Assembly (NCBI RefSeq): GCF_000016605.1
Contig: NC_009440.1
Coordinates: forward strand, 744,001 to 808,000
Length of the DNA stretch: 64,000 bases
Direction: 5' to 3'
Origin: Metallosphaera sedula DSM 5348
GTDB lineage: Archaea > Thermoproteota > Thermoprotei_A > Sulfolobales > Sulfolobaceae
The position numbers were made by a program, and so were the translations under genes. Of the stretch, positions 44,913 to 54,127 are shown in pieces (within the stretch, counting starts at the first letter, position 1; every line of letters starts with the position of its first letter). The notes below the pieces were generated by a model, which saw nothing but the letters and a program-made list of their open reading frames with translations, did not search any database and had not been told where the DNA came from.

Positions 44913-45458
44913 TCAAGTCTTTTGCATCAACGAGAAGAATACTCCCTGGTTTGCGTAATAGTTCCTCTCGACGAACCCTGCCTTCAGAAAGCTCTTCCTG
45001 AGGTTTCTTACGATTTCTAAGTCCACGAGTATTAGGAAGGAGTTTTTGCCCAATACCCTAAAGATTTCCATGGCAAGTTCATCCCTTCTACTCTTTACCA
45101 CATTGTAGAAGTAAAGCGGAGCGTATACCAGGTCAAATTGGTCGTCCCTAAAGGGCAGAGGAAAGAGGTTCTGAACTAGGTTGGTGTCAACGTCCCTAAG
45201 ATAGCCCCTGATCTCAGTCACCGAAATCTCATCGTTCCATAGGTCAAGAGACGTGATCTCGAGATGAGGGAACCTCTTCTTGAGGACGAGACTGAAAAGA
45301 CAGTTCCCGCAACCCACATCCAAGACTTTCCTGGGACTCAGGCCCTCCACAAACCTTGCGAGAATCTTGGCGTAAAACATCTCCTCATCTATGGTAACAC
45401 CCATCCTCCTATACGGCTTGAACTCCCAGGAATTAATGCTGTCAAACAGCGACGACAC
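44913..45458 (-). CDS. SAM-dependent class I methyltransferase
   Basis: The 181-residue protein starts at GTG 45458, 26 nt after the TATA-like CTTATATTC on the minus strand. VLDVGCGNCLFSLVLKKRF (about 40-58) is the SAM-binding motif I, LEITSLDLW the acidic strand 2 and FDLVYAPLYFYNVV motif IV. A helix LAMEIFRVLGKNSFLILVDL follows, as in small-molecule methyltransferases of the ubiE type. The substrate is unknown. It runs in the same direction as the regulator gene upstream, 50 nt away, with its own promoter. Confidence 0.8.
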   Translation of the reverse strand: MSSLFDSINSWEFKPYRRMGVTIDEEMFYAKILARFVEGLSPRKVLDVGCGNCLFSLVLKKRFPHLEITSLDLWNDEISVTEIRGYLRDVDTNLVQNLFPLPFRDDQFDLVYAPLYFYNVVKSRRDELAMEIFRVLGKNSFLILVDLEIVRNLRKSFLKAGFVERNYYANQGVFFSLMQKT

Positions 45459-45508
45459 TTAGCTACTCTGTTCCCTCGAATATAAGGATGGACCCTAATC
45501 CTTAAGGT

Positions 45509-46156
45509 CTAGGAACCATCCTTCTCCAGGCTCTTCAGGTACTCCCCCACGACCTTTTGTAACGCCCTTCTAAGAAGCTCCTCAGCAGACGAGGGCTTTA
45601 TTCCCATGACCTTTGCCAGATCAGTGAGGGAGGACTTCCTCTCCACGTTAAAGAATCCCTTCTTGTAGGCCAACATGAGGGCCTGTAACTGTCTTGGGGT
45701 AAGTCCGGTATCATTTTCTGTTGCCTCCCTCGACTTCATAACCCTGGGTTTCATGTTCAGCTTATTGAGCTCTGACAGCAACTCTTTCAGATACCCCATG
45801 GAGGGCACTAGTAACCTATACACTATCTCATCCTTACTTAGGGGCCAGGCGTTCAGTATCATGGCGTCTGATCCCGTAAAGAACCTGCATGCTGAACAGC
45901 TTGGTGCCCTAGCCCATATCCTCGAATCTCCCAGGTTAATTACCCTGACTCCCTTGTCTCTTAACTCCTTCTTAAGCTCTGGAGTAACGTCTGTCTTTAT
46001 GAGATGGTCCGTAAACCCGGTTCTTGGTGATACCTTCTCTATCACGGTATGGGTCTCACCCATTACCTGCATTACCCTGCAATCGCTCCTCCTAACGTAT
46101 AGCTCAACTTCTAGTGGTCCTTTCACCCTTAACAATAAGGGTCTCATCCTTATCAA
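45509..46156 (-). CDS. HTH-10 (bacterio-opsin activator-like) transcription regulator
   Basis: The 215-residue protein ends in a Bat-type helix-turn-helix: NDTGLTPRQLQALMLAYKKG, then SLTDLAKVMGIKPSSAEELL, then ALQKVVGEYL. The N-terminal 145 residues form a mixed alpha/beta sensory domain with a CSACRFF segment (about 92-98) that may bind metal or thiols. It overlaps the NnrS-like membrane gene by about 50 nt, so they are co-expressed. An 18-bp palindrome upstream of the operon is a candidate binding site. Possible start codons are ATG 46156 and ATG 46147. Confidence 0.8.
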   Translation of the reverse strand: MIRMRPLLLRVKGPLEVELYVRRSDCRVMQVMGETHTVIEKVSPRTGFTDHLIKTDVTPELKKELRDKGVRVINLGDSRIWARAPSCSACRFFTGSDAMILNAWPLSKDEIVYRLLVPSMGYLKELLSELNKLNMKPRVMKSREATENDTGLTPRQLQALMLAYKKGFFNVERKSSLTDLAKVMGIKPSSAEELLRRALQKVVGEYLKSLEKDGS

Positions 46157-47201
46157 CCTTTCTCATCTGCGGAATTACTTGCCTAAAGGTGAGCACGTAA
46201 AATGATAGTATCCCTATCCCCTGTAGGAGTGCGGAGAGGAGGAGTAGGGGCGAGCTTATGCCTAGATCGAAGGCAACTCTCATCACGAGTCCCAAGTTAA
46301 GCAGGATGAGGGGAACGTAAGATGGTTTTACACTCAGTCTCTTCCCCGTGATCCCCACGAGCATATCTATGAGGACCGAGTCGACCCCGAAAACCGTGTT
46401 AAACAGGAAACCAAGGGCAATGGAGTGAATGTAAGCGTCGTAATTTCCCTGCACAAGTGCGGAGATCAAGAGCCATGTCCATGCAGTGGTTAAGGCTATC
46501 CTAGGATAGAGCCTTCCCTTTGACCAAGGAATTCCTGAACTGTGAAGCGATAAACCCCATCCTATCACGATGAGAATTGGAGAGATCACGGTACCGTAGC
46601 TCAAGATACCTAGGGCTAGCGAAACGTATGCTAGGGTCATCTCATCCTGATTAACTCTCTTTCCCCCAAGAACGAGTCCCAGGTCCCTGCTCATTACCGC
46701 GAAAATGGTTAGCGCGGGAAAGGCTAATCCCAGCCAAGGTAAGCCGAAGACGGCCTGGAAACTCACGATAATTGATGTGATGATAAGTGTGTAGAAAAGA
46801 AGGTAATTGTAGGCTGTGGGCTTAAGTCCAATCCTTGAGGGAGAGAGGTACACCCTTGAATAATTGATGAGGAGAACGAGTGCAACGATCACTAGATAAT
46901 AGGACAGAGGATTGTTGAGCTCGTCAAGCAAATTCGATATCAAGGTTAATATCCCAAAGGGCACGATTAACCAAGTAGGAGCTGAAGTTCCTCTCCATTC
47001 GTTACTTAAGGCAACAAGTAACTCGTTTCCTATGAGCAGAAGAAAGAAACCATAGACCATCACGAACCAGTGGGCCTGAAAGAAGGTTGTGGGAAGCGGG
47101 TAAGGGAAGCCTTGATTATCCATGAAGTTAAGTACTGCTGGTATTCCGCCCAGAAGGAGAAGCGCAATCCCCATTATCAGCAATATAAATCCTGGTTTCA
47201 T
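46104..47201 (-). CDS. NnrS-like polytopic membrane protein
   Basis: The 365-residue protein has about 11-12 hydrophobic segments. Two histidine-containing segments, FFQAHWFVMVYGFFLLLIGN (about 40-59) and YIHSIALGFLFNTVFGVDSV (about 252-271), resemble the haem/copper-binding helices of NnrS, a membrane protein tied to nitric oxide stress. Alternatively it belongs to another haem-copper-like group. It is followed by an HTH-10 regulator whose gene overlaps it. The TATA-like AATATC is 26 nt before ATG 47201, and a perfect palindrome lies just upstream of that. Confidence 0.6.
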   Translation of the reverse strand: MKPGFILLIMGIALLLLGGIPAVLNFMDNQGFPYPLPTTFFQAHWFVMVYGFFLLLIGNELLVALSNEWRGTSAPTWLIVPFGILTLISNLLDELNNPLSYYLVIVALVLLINYSRVYLSPSRIGLKPTAYNYLLFYTLIITSIIVSFQAVFGLPWLGLAFPALTIFAVMSRDLGLVLGGKRVNQDEMTLAYVSLALGILSYGTVISPILIVIGWGLSLHSSGIPWSKGRLYPRIALTTAWTWLLISALVQGNYDAYIHSIALGFLFNTVFGVDSVLIDMLVGITGKRLSVKPSYVPLILLNLGLVMRVAFDLGISSPLLLLSALLQGIGILSFYVLTFRQVIPQMRKVDKDETLIVKGERTTRS

Positions 47202-47236
47202 GAGTCCAGTGTAGGAAAAACAAAATATCTATTAAT

Positions 47237-47254
47237 ACCCTTAACCTTAAGGGT
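47237..47254. promoter_or_regulatory. Perfect 18-bp palindrome upstream of the NnrS-like/HTH-10 operon
   Basis: ACCCTTAA and TTAAGGGT form perfect 8-bp arms around CC. The palindrome sits about 10 bp upstream of the TATA element of the minus-strand operon and 20 bp from the end of the next gene. Its position is that of an activator site; the HTH-10 regulator of the same operon is the obvious candidate. Confidence 0.55.
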
Positions 47255-47273
47255 TCTATCGCTTCACGCGAAC

Positions 47274-48038
47274 CTAGGAACTTGTGGCATGAAGTCCTGA
47301 TAAGAAAGGCAACGAGGGTATAGTCACGCCAACTATTCCCACAACGTGATACAGAATTAATGTGATTACCAAAAGCGTAAACAAGGCTATAGTCCTCTTG
47401 CTTCCCCTCTTTCCCAGATCCCTTATCTCTGAGGCACTTCTCAACTTTTCTCCAGGTCTGAAGAATCTGACACTAGGCTCGATCAGACTGATTGCCAGGG
47501 GAGGAAAGAGAAGGGAGAGAGCTCCGGTCACGATCAGGGAAATGCCCCACATTCCCCTGACCACGTTAGCCCCAATGTTCCTGAACGGTAATTTATATTC
47601 GACGTAGAGCGCCTCCACCAGGGTATATGCGCACCACACCATGTAGACTGAGATGTCCAGGAGAGTCACGCTCTTGACCACGGAGATCCAAGGTAATAGT
47701 AAGGAGGACAGGCCCAACGTTCCCAGTACCTGCGGTAACACGTTAACCTTGGAGTATGATAAGGCGATGGAAAGAAGGAATATCGTGGCTGGAATCAAGA
47801 AGTAAGGCCTGAAGAAGAAAAGATAAGGAACCGCGTTAATAATCATCAGGCTCACGTCAAACTTTCCGAGCTTTCTGGCCAACATTTTACTGTACGTGAG
47901 GTCCACAGTGACGGCATGAAGCGCTACAAGGGGAGCAAAGAGCAGGAGGAATGGTTTGAGCGAACCAGCTAGAGCTAGTATGTAAGTCAAAAGTAACATG
48001 AAATATGCAGCGTGATTTCTCGTCCTCTGCATGTGCAA
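47274..48038 (-). CDS. Polytopic membrane protein, possibly YwiC-like
   Basis: The 254-residue protein has about seven hydrophobic segments. The N-terminal RNHAAYFMLLLTYILALAG recalls the EHGAWAMLLxP motif of YwiC-like proteins often found near nitrate/nitrite genes, but the match is partial. A cytoplasmic loop (about 195-215, RFFRPGEKLRSASEIRDLGK) is basic. It ends 20 bp before the palindrome of the NnrS-like operon and could share that theme. The start ATG 48038 follows the TATA-like ATCTTATC by about 26 nt; ATG 48032 is also possible. Confidence 0.5.
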   Translation of the reverse strand: MHMQRTRNHAAYFMLLLTYILALAGSLKPFLLLFAPLVALHAVTVDLTYSKMLARKLGKFDVSLMIINAVPYLFFFRPYFLIPATIFLLSIALSYSKVNVLPQVLGTLGLSSLLLPWISVVKSVTLLDISVYMVWCAYTLVEALYVEYKLPFRNIGANVVRGMWGISLIVTGALSLLFPPLAISLIEPSVRFFRPGEKLRSASEIRDLGKRGSKRTIALFTLLVITLILYHVVGIVGVTIPSLPFLSGLHATSS

Positions 48039-48078
48039 ACTTTCTCGTGGGAAAAAGATAAGATATGACCCTTAAAGA

Positions 48079-49515
48079 TTAGGTTGTGCTAGGTTTAGTT
48101 GTTCCCTCTATCTTCTCGACCCTAACCTCCTTCCCTCTAGAGGCTGAGAGCACCAGGGCCACGAGCAGGATGAAGAGTGCTACCACCAAAGCTGCCTTAA
48201 TACCGTTGAGGAAAGACTGCTCCACACCACCTAACAGATCCGTGGTTCCTAGAAACACCTCAAAGGCCACATACCTGGGTATTGATAGCGACGCAACAGT
48301 TAGGGTTAGGACGTAGCTGGACAGCGTTCCTAGATTGGCGAGGGTCCTGAGAAGACCGTTAGCCCCTCCGTAGAACCCCCTCCTAGCGTTTGCCATAACG
48401 GCACTGTTGTTTGCTGGATAGAACATGGCTGAACCTAAACCACCTATAACGGAGGCTATAATGATCATGTACAGTGGGGTAGTAATTGTGAGGGTGAGGT
48501 AAACCAGTATGGCCCCCATCATCATTGCTATACCTAGCGTAGCTGGTATCCTAGCACCTATCCTGTCTGAAAGCCTGCCAGCAATGGGACCTAGGGCACT
48601 GGCAACCACGTAACCTGGGACAAGTAGAAGTGAGGCGTTCAGTGGACTCAAACCCCTAATTCCCTGGAGGTACATGATGATTACGAAAACCACAGAGAGG
48701 TATCCAGTGCTCTGGAAAAAGGACGCCAGTATGGAAAAGGAGAGCACCCTGTTCTGAAACGCCTTCAGGTCAATTATGGGGTTTTCAGCTCTCCTCTCGT
48801 AAGCCAACATCACCGCAATTAGTATTGCCCCCACACCGATGAGAGATCCGTTAAACAGATCTATGCCTCTCCCAGCCACGTCAGATGCTCCATAGGTTAT
48901 TGCTGAAAGTCCAGCTAGCAATAGGACCATTCCTGGAATGTCAAGTTTTTGCTTCCTTCTCTCTTGAACGTCTTTGACGTATTTTACCCCTAGAAGGATT
49001 GCCACAATTCCGATGGGAACATTGATGTAAAAGATGTATCTCCATCCAACTAGGGTTGTCAGGATTCCGCCCACCACTATCCCAAGAGTTGCCCCCACGT
49101 TCCAGCCTATGGAGGTGTAACCGTAAGCCCTTCCCCTTTGATTTGGGGGGAAGGTGTCAGCTATGATTGCCCCAGAATTGGCCTGAAGCATGGAGGCCCC
49201 AAAGGCCTGTACAGCCCTAAAAGCTACTAACATGTCAGCGGTAGGAGATAAACCGCAGAGCGCAGATCCCACTGTGAAAATTGCGAAACCTAGATTGTAC
49301 ATCCTAGATCTTCCCAAGATGTCACCAATTCTTCCGAGCTGAGTTGTCATCACTGCGACTACCAACAGGTAAATCAGGATAGTCCAAATGGCGAGATCGA
49401 GGTTAGTTCTTAAGTCGGTGGTGATCGTGGGAAGAGCCAAAAGGACGACGGTTGAATCTACGGCAGCCATTAACGTTCCCAGCACTAGGACAAAGAGGAT
49501 AATCGATCTATTCAT
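48079..49515 (-). CDS. MFS drug-type exporter, DHA2 family (EmrB/QacA-like)
   Basis: The 478-residue protein has 14 predicted helices. The family's motif is visible in helix 1, [20 protein letters not shown] (D in the membrane), with the loop [15 protein letters not shown], the [21 protein letters not shown] segment and the motif C-like [12 protein letters not shown] in helix 5. These mark proton-driven exporters of the 14-helix type. The physiological substrate is unknown. TATA-like GGATTTAAGGA lies about 25 nt before ATG 49515. Confidence 0.87.
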   Translation of the reverse strand: MNRSIILFVLVLGTLMAAVDSTVVLLALPTITTDLRTNLDLAIWTILIYLLVVAVMTTQLGRIGDILGRSRMYNLGFAIFTVGSALCGLSPTADMLVAFRAVQAFGASMLQANSGAIIADTFPPNQRGRAYGYTSIGWNVGATLGIVVGGILTTLVGWRYIFYINVPIGIVAILLGVKYVKDVQERRKQKLDIPGMVLLLAGLSAITYGASDVAGRGIDLFNGSLIGVGAILIAVMLAYERRAENPIIDLKAFQNRVLSFSILASFFQSTGYLSVVFVIIMYLQGIRGLSPLNASLLLVPGYVVASALGPIAGRLSDRIGARIPATLGIAMMMGAILVYLTLTITTPLYMIIIASVIGGLGSAMFYPANNSAVMANARRGFYGGANGLLRTLANLGTLSSYVLTLTVASLSIPRYVAFEVFLGTTDLLGGVEQSFLNGIKAALVVALFILLVALVLSASRGKEVRVEKIEGTTKPSTT

Positions 49516-49632
49516 AGCTTTAATTCGAGTTCAATCCTTAAATCCTTTGGTTTCAGATGATTAACGAGTTAACGAGAACGCCCAGTGCGTCTCATTGTGA
49601 AAATTTATCTTGAGATATTCATTCATGTCCAT

Positions 49633-50730
49633 ATGTTAAAGACCATTATCTCCCTCCTTCTCATTTTCCTTTTGGCTGCCCTATCCGTTTACTCCATTAG
49701 CTTTGTCTTGCCCTCTCTTTCCTCGATTTACGGGCAAGGAGTATACTTCACCGTTCCATTAAGCTGGATAGGGGGTTCCATAGGCGGAGTTGCCCTCTCC
49801 GTGTTAGCCGATAGGTGGAGCAGGAGGCTCTCTCTTCTGGTTTCCATCGTCCTGTTCGTAGTCCCCCTTCTTTTGAACGCCTTTGTGAAGAGTTTGTTCC
49901 TGCTTTACGTCCTCTGGTTTCTCATAGGTTTTGGCGTTAATGGTGAAAACGGAATCAGTTACGCCTACGCGGCGGAGCTCTCTCCCCCAAGGTATAGGGG
50001 ATTTGTGGGGAGTGTGATGCAGGGATTGTACTTTATAGGGGGTCTCTTGGGCCTGCTATGGGCATTTCTCTTTAGGAATCTAGAGATTTACTTCCTATCT
50101 CTAGGACTCGTGTCACTGGTCTCGTTTATCCTCTGGTTTCTTATTCCTGAATCAACGCGGAGAAGTCACTCTACCTCAAGAAAGGTAAGCATCTTCAAGG
50201 TGCTTATACTCGGATCAATTTTTGCCGTAGGCTCCTTCCTCTTTGTGGTTCCCTTGGTCTCGCTCTCCTTCACATTACTTTCTTCACTCAGGATAGATGC
50301 CTTTCTTATCATCTCGATTGCGTTGGCAGTGGGCATGATCAGCTTCACCCTAGCAGGGAGAATCTCGGACAAGATTGGAAGGAAACGGACCACCTTCCTA
50401 TTCATCGCGATCTCAGTCCCGTTCTCTCTTCTAATGTTACTCACTGCCAACCCCCTTTTGCTGAGCATTTCCCTGATCATACTCATGATTGGTTCCTCAT
50501 TCTTCGCGTATTTCGGGGTCTGGATGAGTGAGGTCTTTCCGCCTGAGATGAGGGCCACTGGAACAAACCTGGTGTTTTTCCTGGGTAGACTTGTGGGCGG
50601 AGGTTTCGGGGTTAGCATAGTCCTTTTGATGCCCTTTGGGCTCAAGAATGACCTGGGAATTGCGTTGATTGCATCGTCTTTACTGGTGTTAGGTTCGGTT
50701 ATCGGCCTCCCTGAAACCGTGAAGAGGTAG
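49633..50730 (+). CDS. MFS transporter
   Basis: ATG 49633 (MLKTIISLLLIFLLAALS) is chosen because AATTTATCTT (about 49602-49611) is centred 26 nt upstream; a longer frame from GTG 49585 would remove the leaderless start. The 365-residue protein has 12 predicted helices, with LADRWSRRLSLLVSIVLFV and ISDKIGRKRTTFLFIAI as the two-half GRR-type loops and YAAELSPPRYRGFVGSVMQG before helix 5, as in the sugar porter branch. The substrate is unknown. It is divergent from the DHA2 exporter. Confidence 0.8.
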   Translation: MLKTIISLLLIFLLAALSVYSISFVLPSLSSIYGQGVYFTVPLSWIGGSIGGVALSVLADRWSRRLSLLVSIVLFVVPLLLNAFVKSLFLLYVLWFLIGFGVNGENGISYAYAAELSPPRYRGFVGSVMQGLYFIGGLLGLLWAFLFRNLEIYFLSLGLVSLVSFILWFLIPESTRRSHSTSRKVSIFKVLILGSIFAVGSFLFVVPLVSLSFTLLSSLRIDAFLIISIALAVGMISFTLAGRISDKIGRKRTTFLFIAISVPFSLLMLLTANPLLLSISLIILMIGSSFFAYFGVWMSEVFPPEMRATGTNLVFFLGRLVGGGFGVSIVLLMPFGLKNDLGIALIASSLLVLGSVIGLPETVKR

Positions 50731-50782
50731 GGGTAATACGGTATACTCCGGTATTTAAGGTAATTCCATGAAGCTAATTAAC

Positions 50783-51274
50783 ATGGTCCAGGATAGTGAC
50801 GTCCTTAACGAGATCCAGAGACTCTACGACGGTAAACCAGTTACCGTATCCCGTTTGAAGAGGAAGTTCCAGGGAGAGGGACTAGAGGAAGTCCTCAAGA
50901 GGCTAGAGGAACAGGGAAAGATAAGATCTATTCCCGTTAAGGGTGGGAAGGCTTACGAGCCATCCCTCGATAAGTTGGATCAGGTGCTCAAGGAGATATC
51001 TAACCTGAGGGATGAAATAAGGAAATTACAAGAATACCTATTAGAGAGAACCAAGGTTAGTACAGATTCCTTTGACGAGATCTATGAAAGAGTGAGAGAT
51101 AACCTGGGCTATGCCCATCTTCAGGCAATTCGTGTGGAGATGGGTTTGGGTAAGGAGGAGTTCTACTCGACCCTCCGCGACCACATAGAGAGCCGTTATG
51201 ACCTAATCGCCGGAGGGGACGAGGGGTACGTGAGGAAGGGCTCCATCTACGGGATAGTTAAGAGAAAGAGGTAA
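50783..51274 (+). CDS. Winged-helix protein with a coiled coil, first gene of an ATPase-kinase cassette
   Basis: GTATTTAAGG (50751-50760) is a TATA element 27 nt before ATG 50783, which favours this start over ATG 50768. The 163-residue protein has a helix-turn-helix-like start (RLYDGKPVTVSRLKRKFQG), a coiled coil (DKLDQVLKEISNLRDEIRK, about 68-86) and a second winged-helix-like part (GYAHLQAIRVEMGLGKEEF, about 112-130). The next gene starts 5 nt after its stop. It may be a DNA-binding or scaffold partner of the downstream ATPase; no known family is recognised. Confidence 0.6.
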   Translation: MVQDSDVLNEIQRLYDGKPVTVSRLKRKFQGEGLEEVLKRLEEQGKIRSIPVKGGKAYEPSLDKLDQVLKEISNLRDEIRKLQEYLLERTKVSTDSFDEIYERVRDNLGYAHLQAIRVEMGLGKEEFYSTLRDHIESRYDLIAGGDEGYVRKGSIYGIVKRKR

Positions 51275-51278
51275 GAAC

Positions 51279-52616
51279 ATGATATGCACTGTACCCAAGG
51301 TTACCGTAACCACGTGGAACGCTAAGAACGTGGTTCTGGCCGGGCCAACTTACAGGAGATATCTCGAGAAGACCTTACTTGCGGTCAAGAATAAGGACAT
51401 CGCCTCGGTGATAGGGCAACCTGGAATGGGAAAGACTACCATCCTCAGGAAGACTCAGGAGGAAGCTCCAGGTCTCACCTTCTTCCTAGACCTAGCTAGT
51501 AAGGCAGAGATTGAGGACGAGTTCTGGGGTAAGGTGGACCAATTCAAGATAAGGGAACTGGTTCTCCCCACTCTCAGGGGCAAAGCTAACAAGCTAGGTT
51601 ACGGTTTCCTTAGAAGGCTAACCGGTGTTAAGCTAGAGGATTGGCTACTCAAGGTCTGCAACAAGTATGACGACATACATCTCAGGCTATTCTGTTCGAA
51701 TTACCCCAAGGACTTTGACGGAATGTTGAAGTTCCTCGGGGACCTGAAGAACGTGATTGACGTTAACCTCATGGTAGATGAGGTGAGGGACTCTCACATA
51801 CCCAAGATCCACAGGCTGATTAACGCTGGTCTCGGTATCCCAGTAATCATGGCAATTCCCACGGATTCCTACAGTAAGGTTACCGATTTGGCCGTGAGAA
51901 GAAGATTGGATGAAAGCAGGGTATCTCTCGATACGGTGCTTACCCAGGAGGACATCAAGGAAATCATAGATGCTTACTGTCATCCCCTAGCAGAGGACCT
52001 CTTCCCCATCATATACTCCCTATGGAGTGGGGGAGAACTCAACACAGTCAGTTCCATGTTGCAGTACGTGAAATCACAAGTTGAGAATTTTGAGAGGGAA
52101 TGTGGGGATAACCTGGATTGTTTCAGGGAGAAACTGAGAAGCTCACACTCCCTTAAGAACCCTGAAGAAGACTCAAGGGAGATGGAGAAGATGGTGAGGG
52201 AAGTTCTGTCATCCGAGGGAAAGGAGATGGGTATCTCTTACGTCCATCCAAGGGGGAAAAGGGTTGAGGCCAACGGCAAGTTCATGGTGGTGGGAATATT
52301 CTTCATAAAGGACGAACAGGCGGTACTGGGTCAGGTGAAGCTCATGAAAGATGACAGGGAGAGCGATGACGAGATCAACCTTCTGCCTGAGGTAAGGACG
52401 GTGGAGCATGAGAAGAGGAACTATCCCGTGGGTAAGAGGTTCGTGATCACGAACTCAGCCAAGTTAAAGGTACCCAACTCCGTGAACAAAATAGAGATCT
52501 CAACCTTCGAGGCCGTGCGTATACTTAGAGGGGATGGTGAAATTCTCAGGGAGATAGTCAGACCCCTTCAAGATTTACCTGGTGCAGGGCGAACCCCTGT
52601 AGAGAGCACAGCTTAG
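51279..52616 (+). CDS. P-loop ATPase (AAA/STAND-like) of the ATPase-kinase cassette
   Basis: The 445-residue protein has Walker A GQPGMGKTTILRKT (about 45-58) and a Walker B-like strand IDVNLMVDEVRD (about 159-170). RRRLDESRVSLDTVL and the helical stretch that follows look like the lid of Orc/Cdc6- or STAND-type ATPases. From about 300 a new beta-rich domain (EANGKFMVVGIFFI, then VLGQVKLM) could be a nuclease-like or sensor domain; I cannot identify it. It lies 5 nt after the winged-helix gene and 30 nt before a Ser/Thr kinase, so an ATP-driven signalling unit is inferred. Confidence 0.75.
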   Translation: MICTVPKVTVTTWNAKNVVLAGPTYRRYLEKTLLAVKNKDIASVIGQPGMGKTTILRKTQEEAPGLTFFLDLASKAEIEDEFWGKVDQFKIRELVLPTLRGKANKLGYGFLRRLTGVKLEDWLLKVCNKYDDIHLRLFCSNYPKDFDGMLKFLGDLKNVIDVNLMVDEVRDSHIPKIHRLINAGLGIPVIMAIPTDSYSKVTDLAVRRRLDESRVSLDTVLTQEDIKEIIDAYCHPLAEDLFPIIYSLWSGGELNTVSSMLQYVKSQVENFERECGDNLDCFREKLRSSHSLKNPEEDSREMEKMVREVLSSEGKEMGISYVHPRGKRVEANGKFMVVGIFFIKDEQAVLGQVKLMKDDRESDDEINLLPEVRTVEHEKRNYPVGKRFVITNSAKLKVPNSVNKIEISTFEAVRILRGDGEILREIVRPLQDLPGAGRTPVESTA

Positions 52617-52645
52617 CTCAAATTTGGCCCATCTATTTTTATCAG

Positions 52646-54127
52646 GTGCTTAATCCCAGGATTAAATGGAGCTCAAGGAAGTTTGGAAATCTATTTGATG
52701 TCATCCTTCATCTTTTCTTCAGTGACACCTTCCTGTTCAAGGAGATTCCAGTTGATGTGGATCAACTTCTTGTGACCTGGGACGGTAAGCTAGTCTCATG
52801 TCTTCCCACGGGCACCAGGGGGAACTACCTGTGTAAGGTCTCCTCTCCTCCAGGAGTTCACAGAGTTAGCGTGGAGGTCATTTATGGAGGGAGGAGAATC
52901 GTGAAGACGGAAAATGTTCCCCTCATAGATTTCGATATTTCCCTCTCCCTGGATAAGAATTCCTTACTGGTCAAGCTTCTAGGGTATAGCGACCCTGACA
53001 CGATTTCAGTTAAATTGAATGGAACTCCTCTAACCCCATCGCGTATAGGTCCAGGGGAGTACAGGGTTGATATCACTGAACGTGGAGTGGCTGAAGTTGA
53101 GGTATGCATCTCGGGAATTTGTAAGAGGTCAATCATAAACGTCGAACCACACCTATCCCTGAGTGACTGGGATCCATCAGTATGGGTTGGGAGGAACCTC
53201 TACGGCTATCAGGTAATGGAATTTCTAGGCGAAGGGGGTTTCAGTTACGTCATGAAAGCCTCCTCTCCCGGAGGAGTTGTGGCACTCAAGATACCGAAAC
53301 TGACCCAGTCCCCAGCCTCAGGTCTAACTAGAAACGTGATCAATGTCCTGGATGACCTATTCAAGGAGCAGAGTGCCCTCCTCGAGTTGAGTGACTCTCC
53401 CTACCTGGTTAAACTTGTGGGCGTTCATTTGGATCGGGACTCAGTGAGGAGGGCCTTGACTGAACCTAGATACTATCTAGAGTATCCACCCATGATAGTT
53501 ATGGAGTTCATGGCAGGAGGATCCGTGAGTAGATTAGTTAAGGATGACGTCCAGTTTTACTCTGACAACTGGAAGACCGCGGTTTTCATGATAATTTCAA
53601 GGATATCCAGCGGTTTGCTCAAAATACACGAGAAGGGTTACGTTCACTGTGACGTGAAGCCATCGAACATTCTTCTAGACAGGGAACCCCCTCCTACAGC
53701 AGGTGAGCTATACGAGAGAATGAAGAGGAGGGAGGTTAACCCCAAGCTTGCTGATCTGGGATCAGCGGTTAAGATAGGGGGAGTTCCTCCAGGAGTTACC
53801 CTGGAATACTCGTCGTTGGAACAGGTGACCTCCACGAGATACGGCGGGGTCAATCCACGGGACGACGTGTACTCCCTGGGGGCCACAATCTATTACCTTC
53901 TCACGAAAAGGTACCTTAATTCCCCCATGATACCCTTCATGGAGAAGGCGCTAGGAGGCGGAGGCCTGGACAACTCGGTGTACGCGTTGAGGGATTACTC
54001 TACCCTTGAGGCTGTTGGTCTGGACTCAAAGATAGTGAGGTTCATTAAGGACATGACATCCGAGAATAGGGACAAGAGGCCTAGTTCCTTAGAGGTTTTC
54101 AACTTTTTTACGTCGCTGGTGAACTAG
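52646..54127 (+). CDS. Ser/Thr protein kinase with N-terminal beta-sandwich region
   Basis: The 493-residue protein has a beta-rich N-terminal region (about 25-180; repeated strands such as GVHRVSVEVIYGGRRIVKTE and YRVDITERGVAEVEV) like two Ig-type folds. The kinase domain (about 190-490) follows: GEGGFSYVM, VALKI with Lys about 215, MEFMAGGSV, HCDVKPSNILLD (about 334) and LADLGSAV (DLG for DFG). HRD is HCD, so it is a non-RD kinase, and about 20 extra residues precede DLG, as in the TPR-kinase at 17980. GTG 52646 is an uncertain start, since a TATA-like CTATTTTTATC sits directly before it. The gene overlaps a converging toxin gene by 4 bp. Confidence 0.82.
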   Translation: MLNPRIKWSSRKFGNLFDVILHLFFSDTFLFKEIPVDVDQLLVTWDGKLVSCLPTGTRGNYLCKVSSPPGVHRVSVEVIYGGRRIVKTENVPLIDFDISLSLDKNSLLVKLLGYSDPDTISVKLNGTPLTPSRIGPGEYRVDITERGVAEVEVCISGICKRSIINVEPHLSLSDWDPSVWVGRNLYGYQVMEFLGEGGFSYVMKASSPGGVVALKIPKLTQSPASGLTRNVINVLDDLFKEQSALLELSDSPYLVKLVGVHLDRDSVRRALTEPRYYLEYPPMIVMEFMAGGSVSRLVKDDVQFYSDNWKTAVFMIISRISSGLLKIHEKGYVHCDVKPSNILLDREPPPTAGELYERMKRREVNPKLADLGSAVKIGGVPPGVTLEYSSLEQVTSTRYGGVNPRDDVYSLGATIYYLLTKRYLNSPMIPFMEKALGGGGLDNSVYALRDYSTLEAVGLDSKIVRFIKDMTSENRDKRPSSLEVFNFFTSLVN

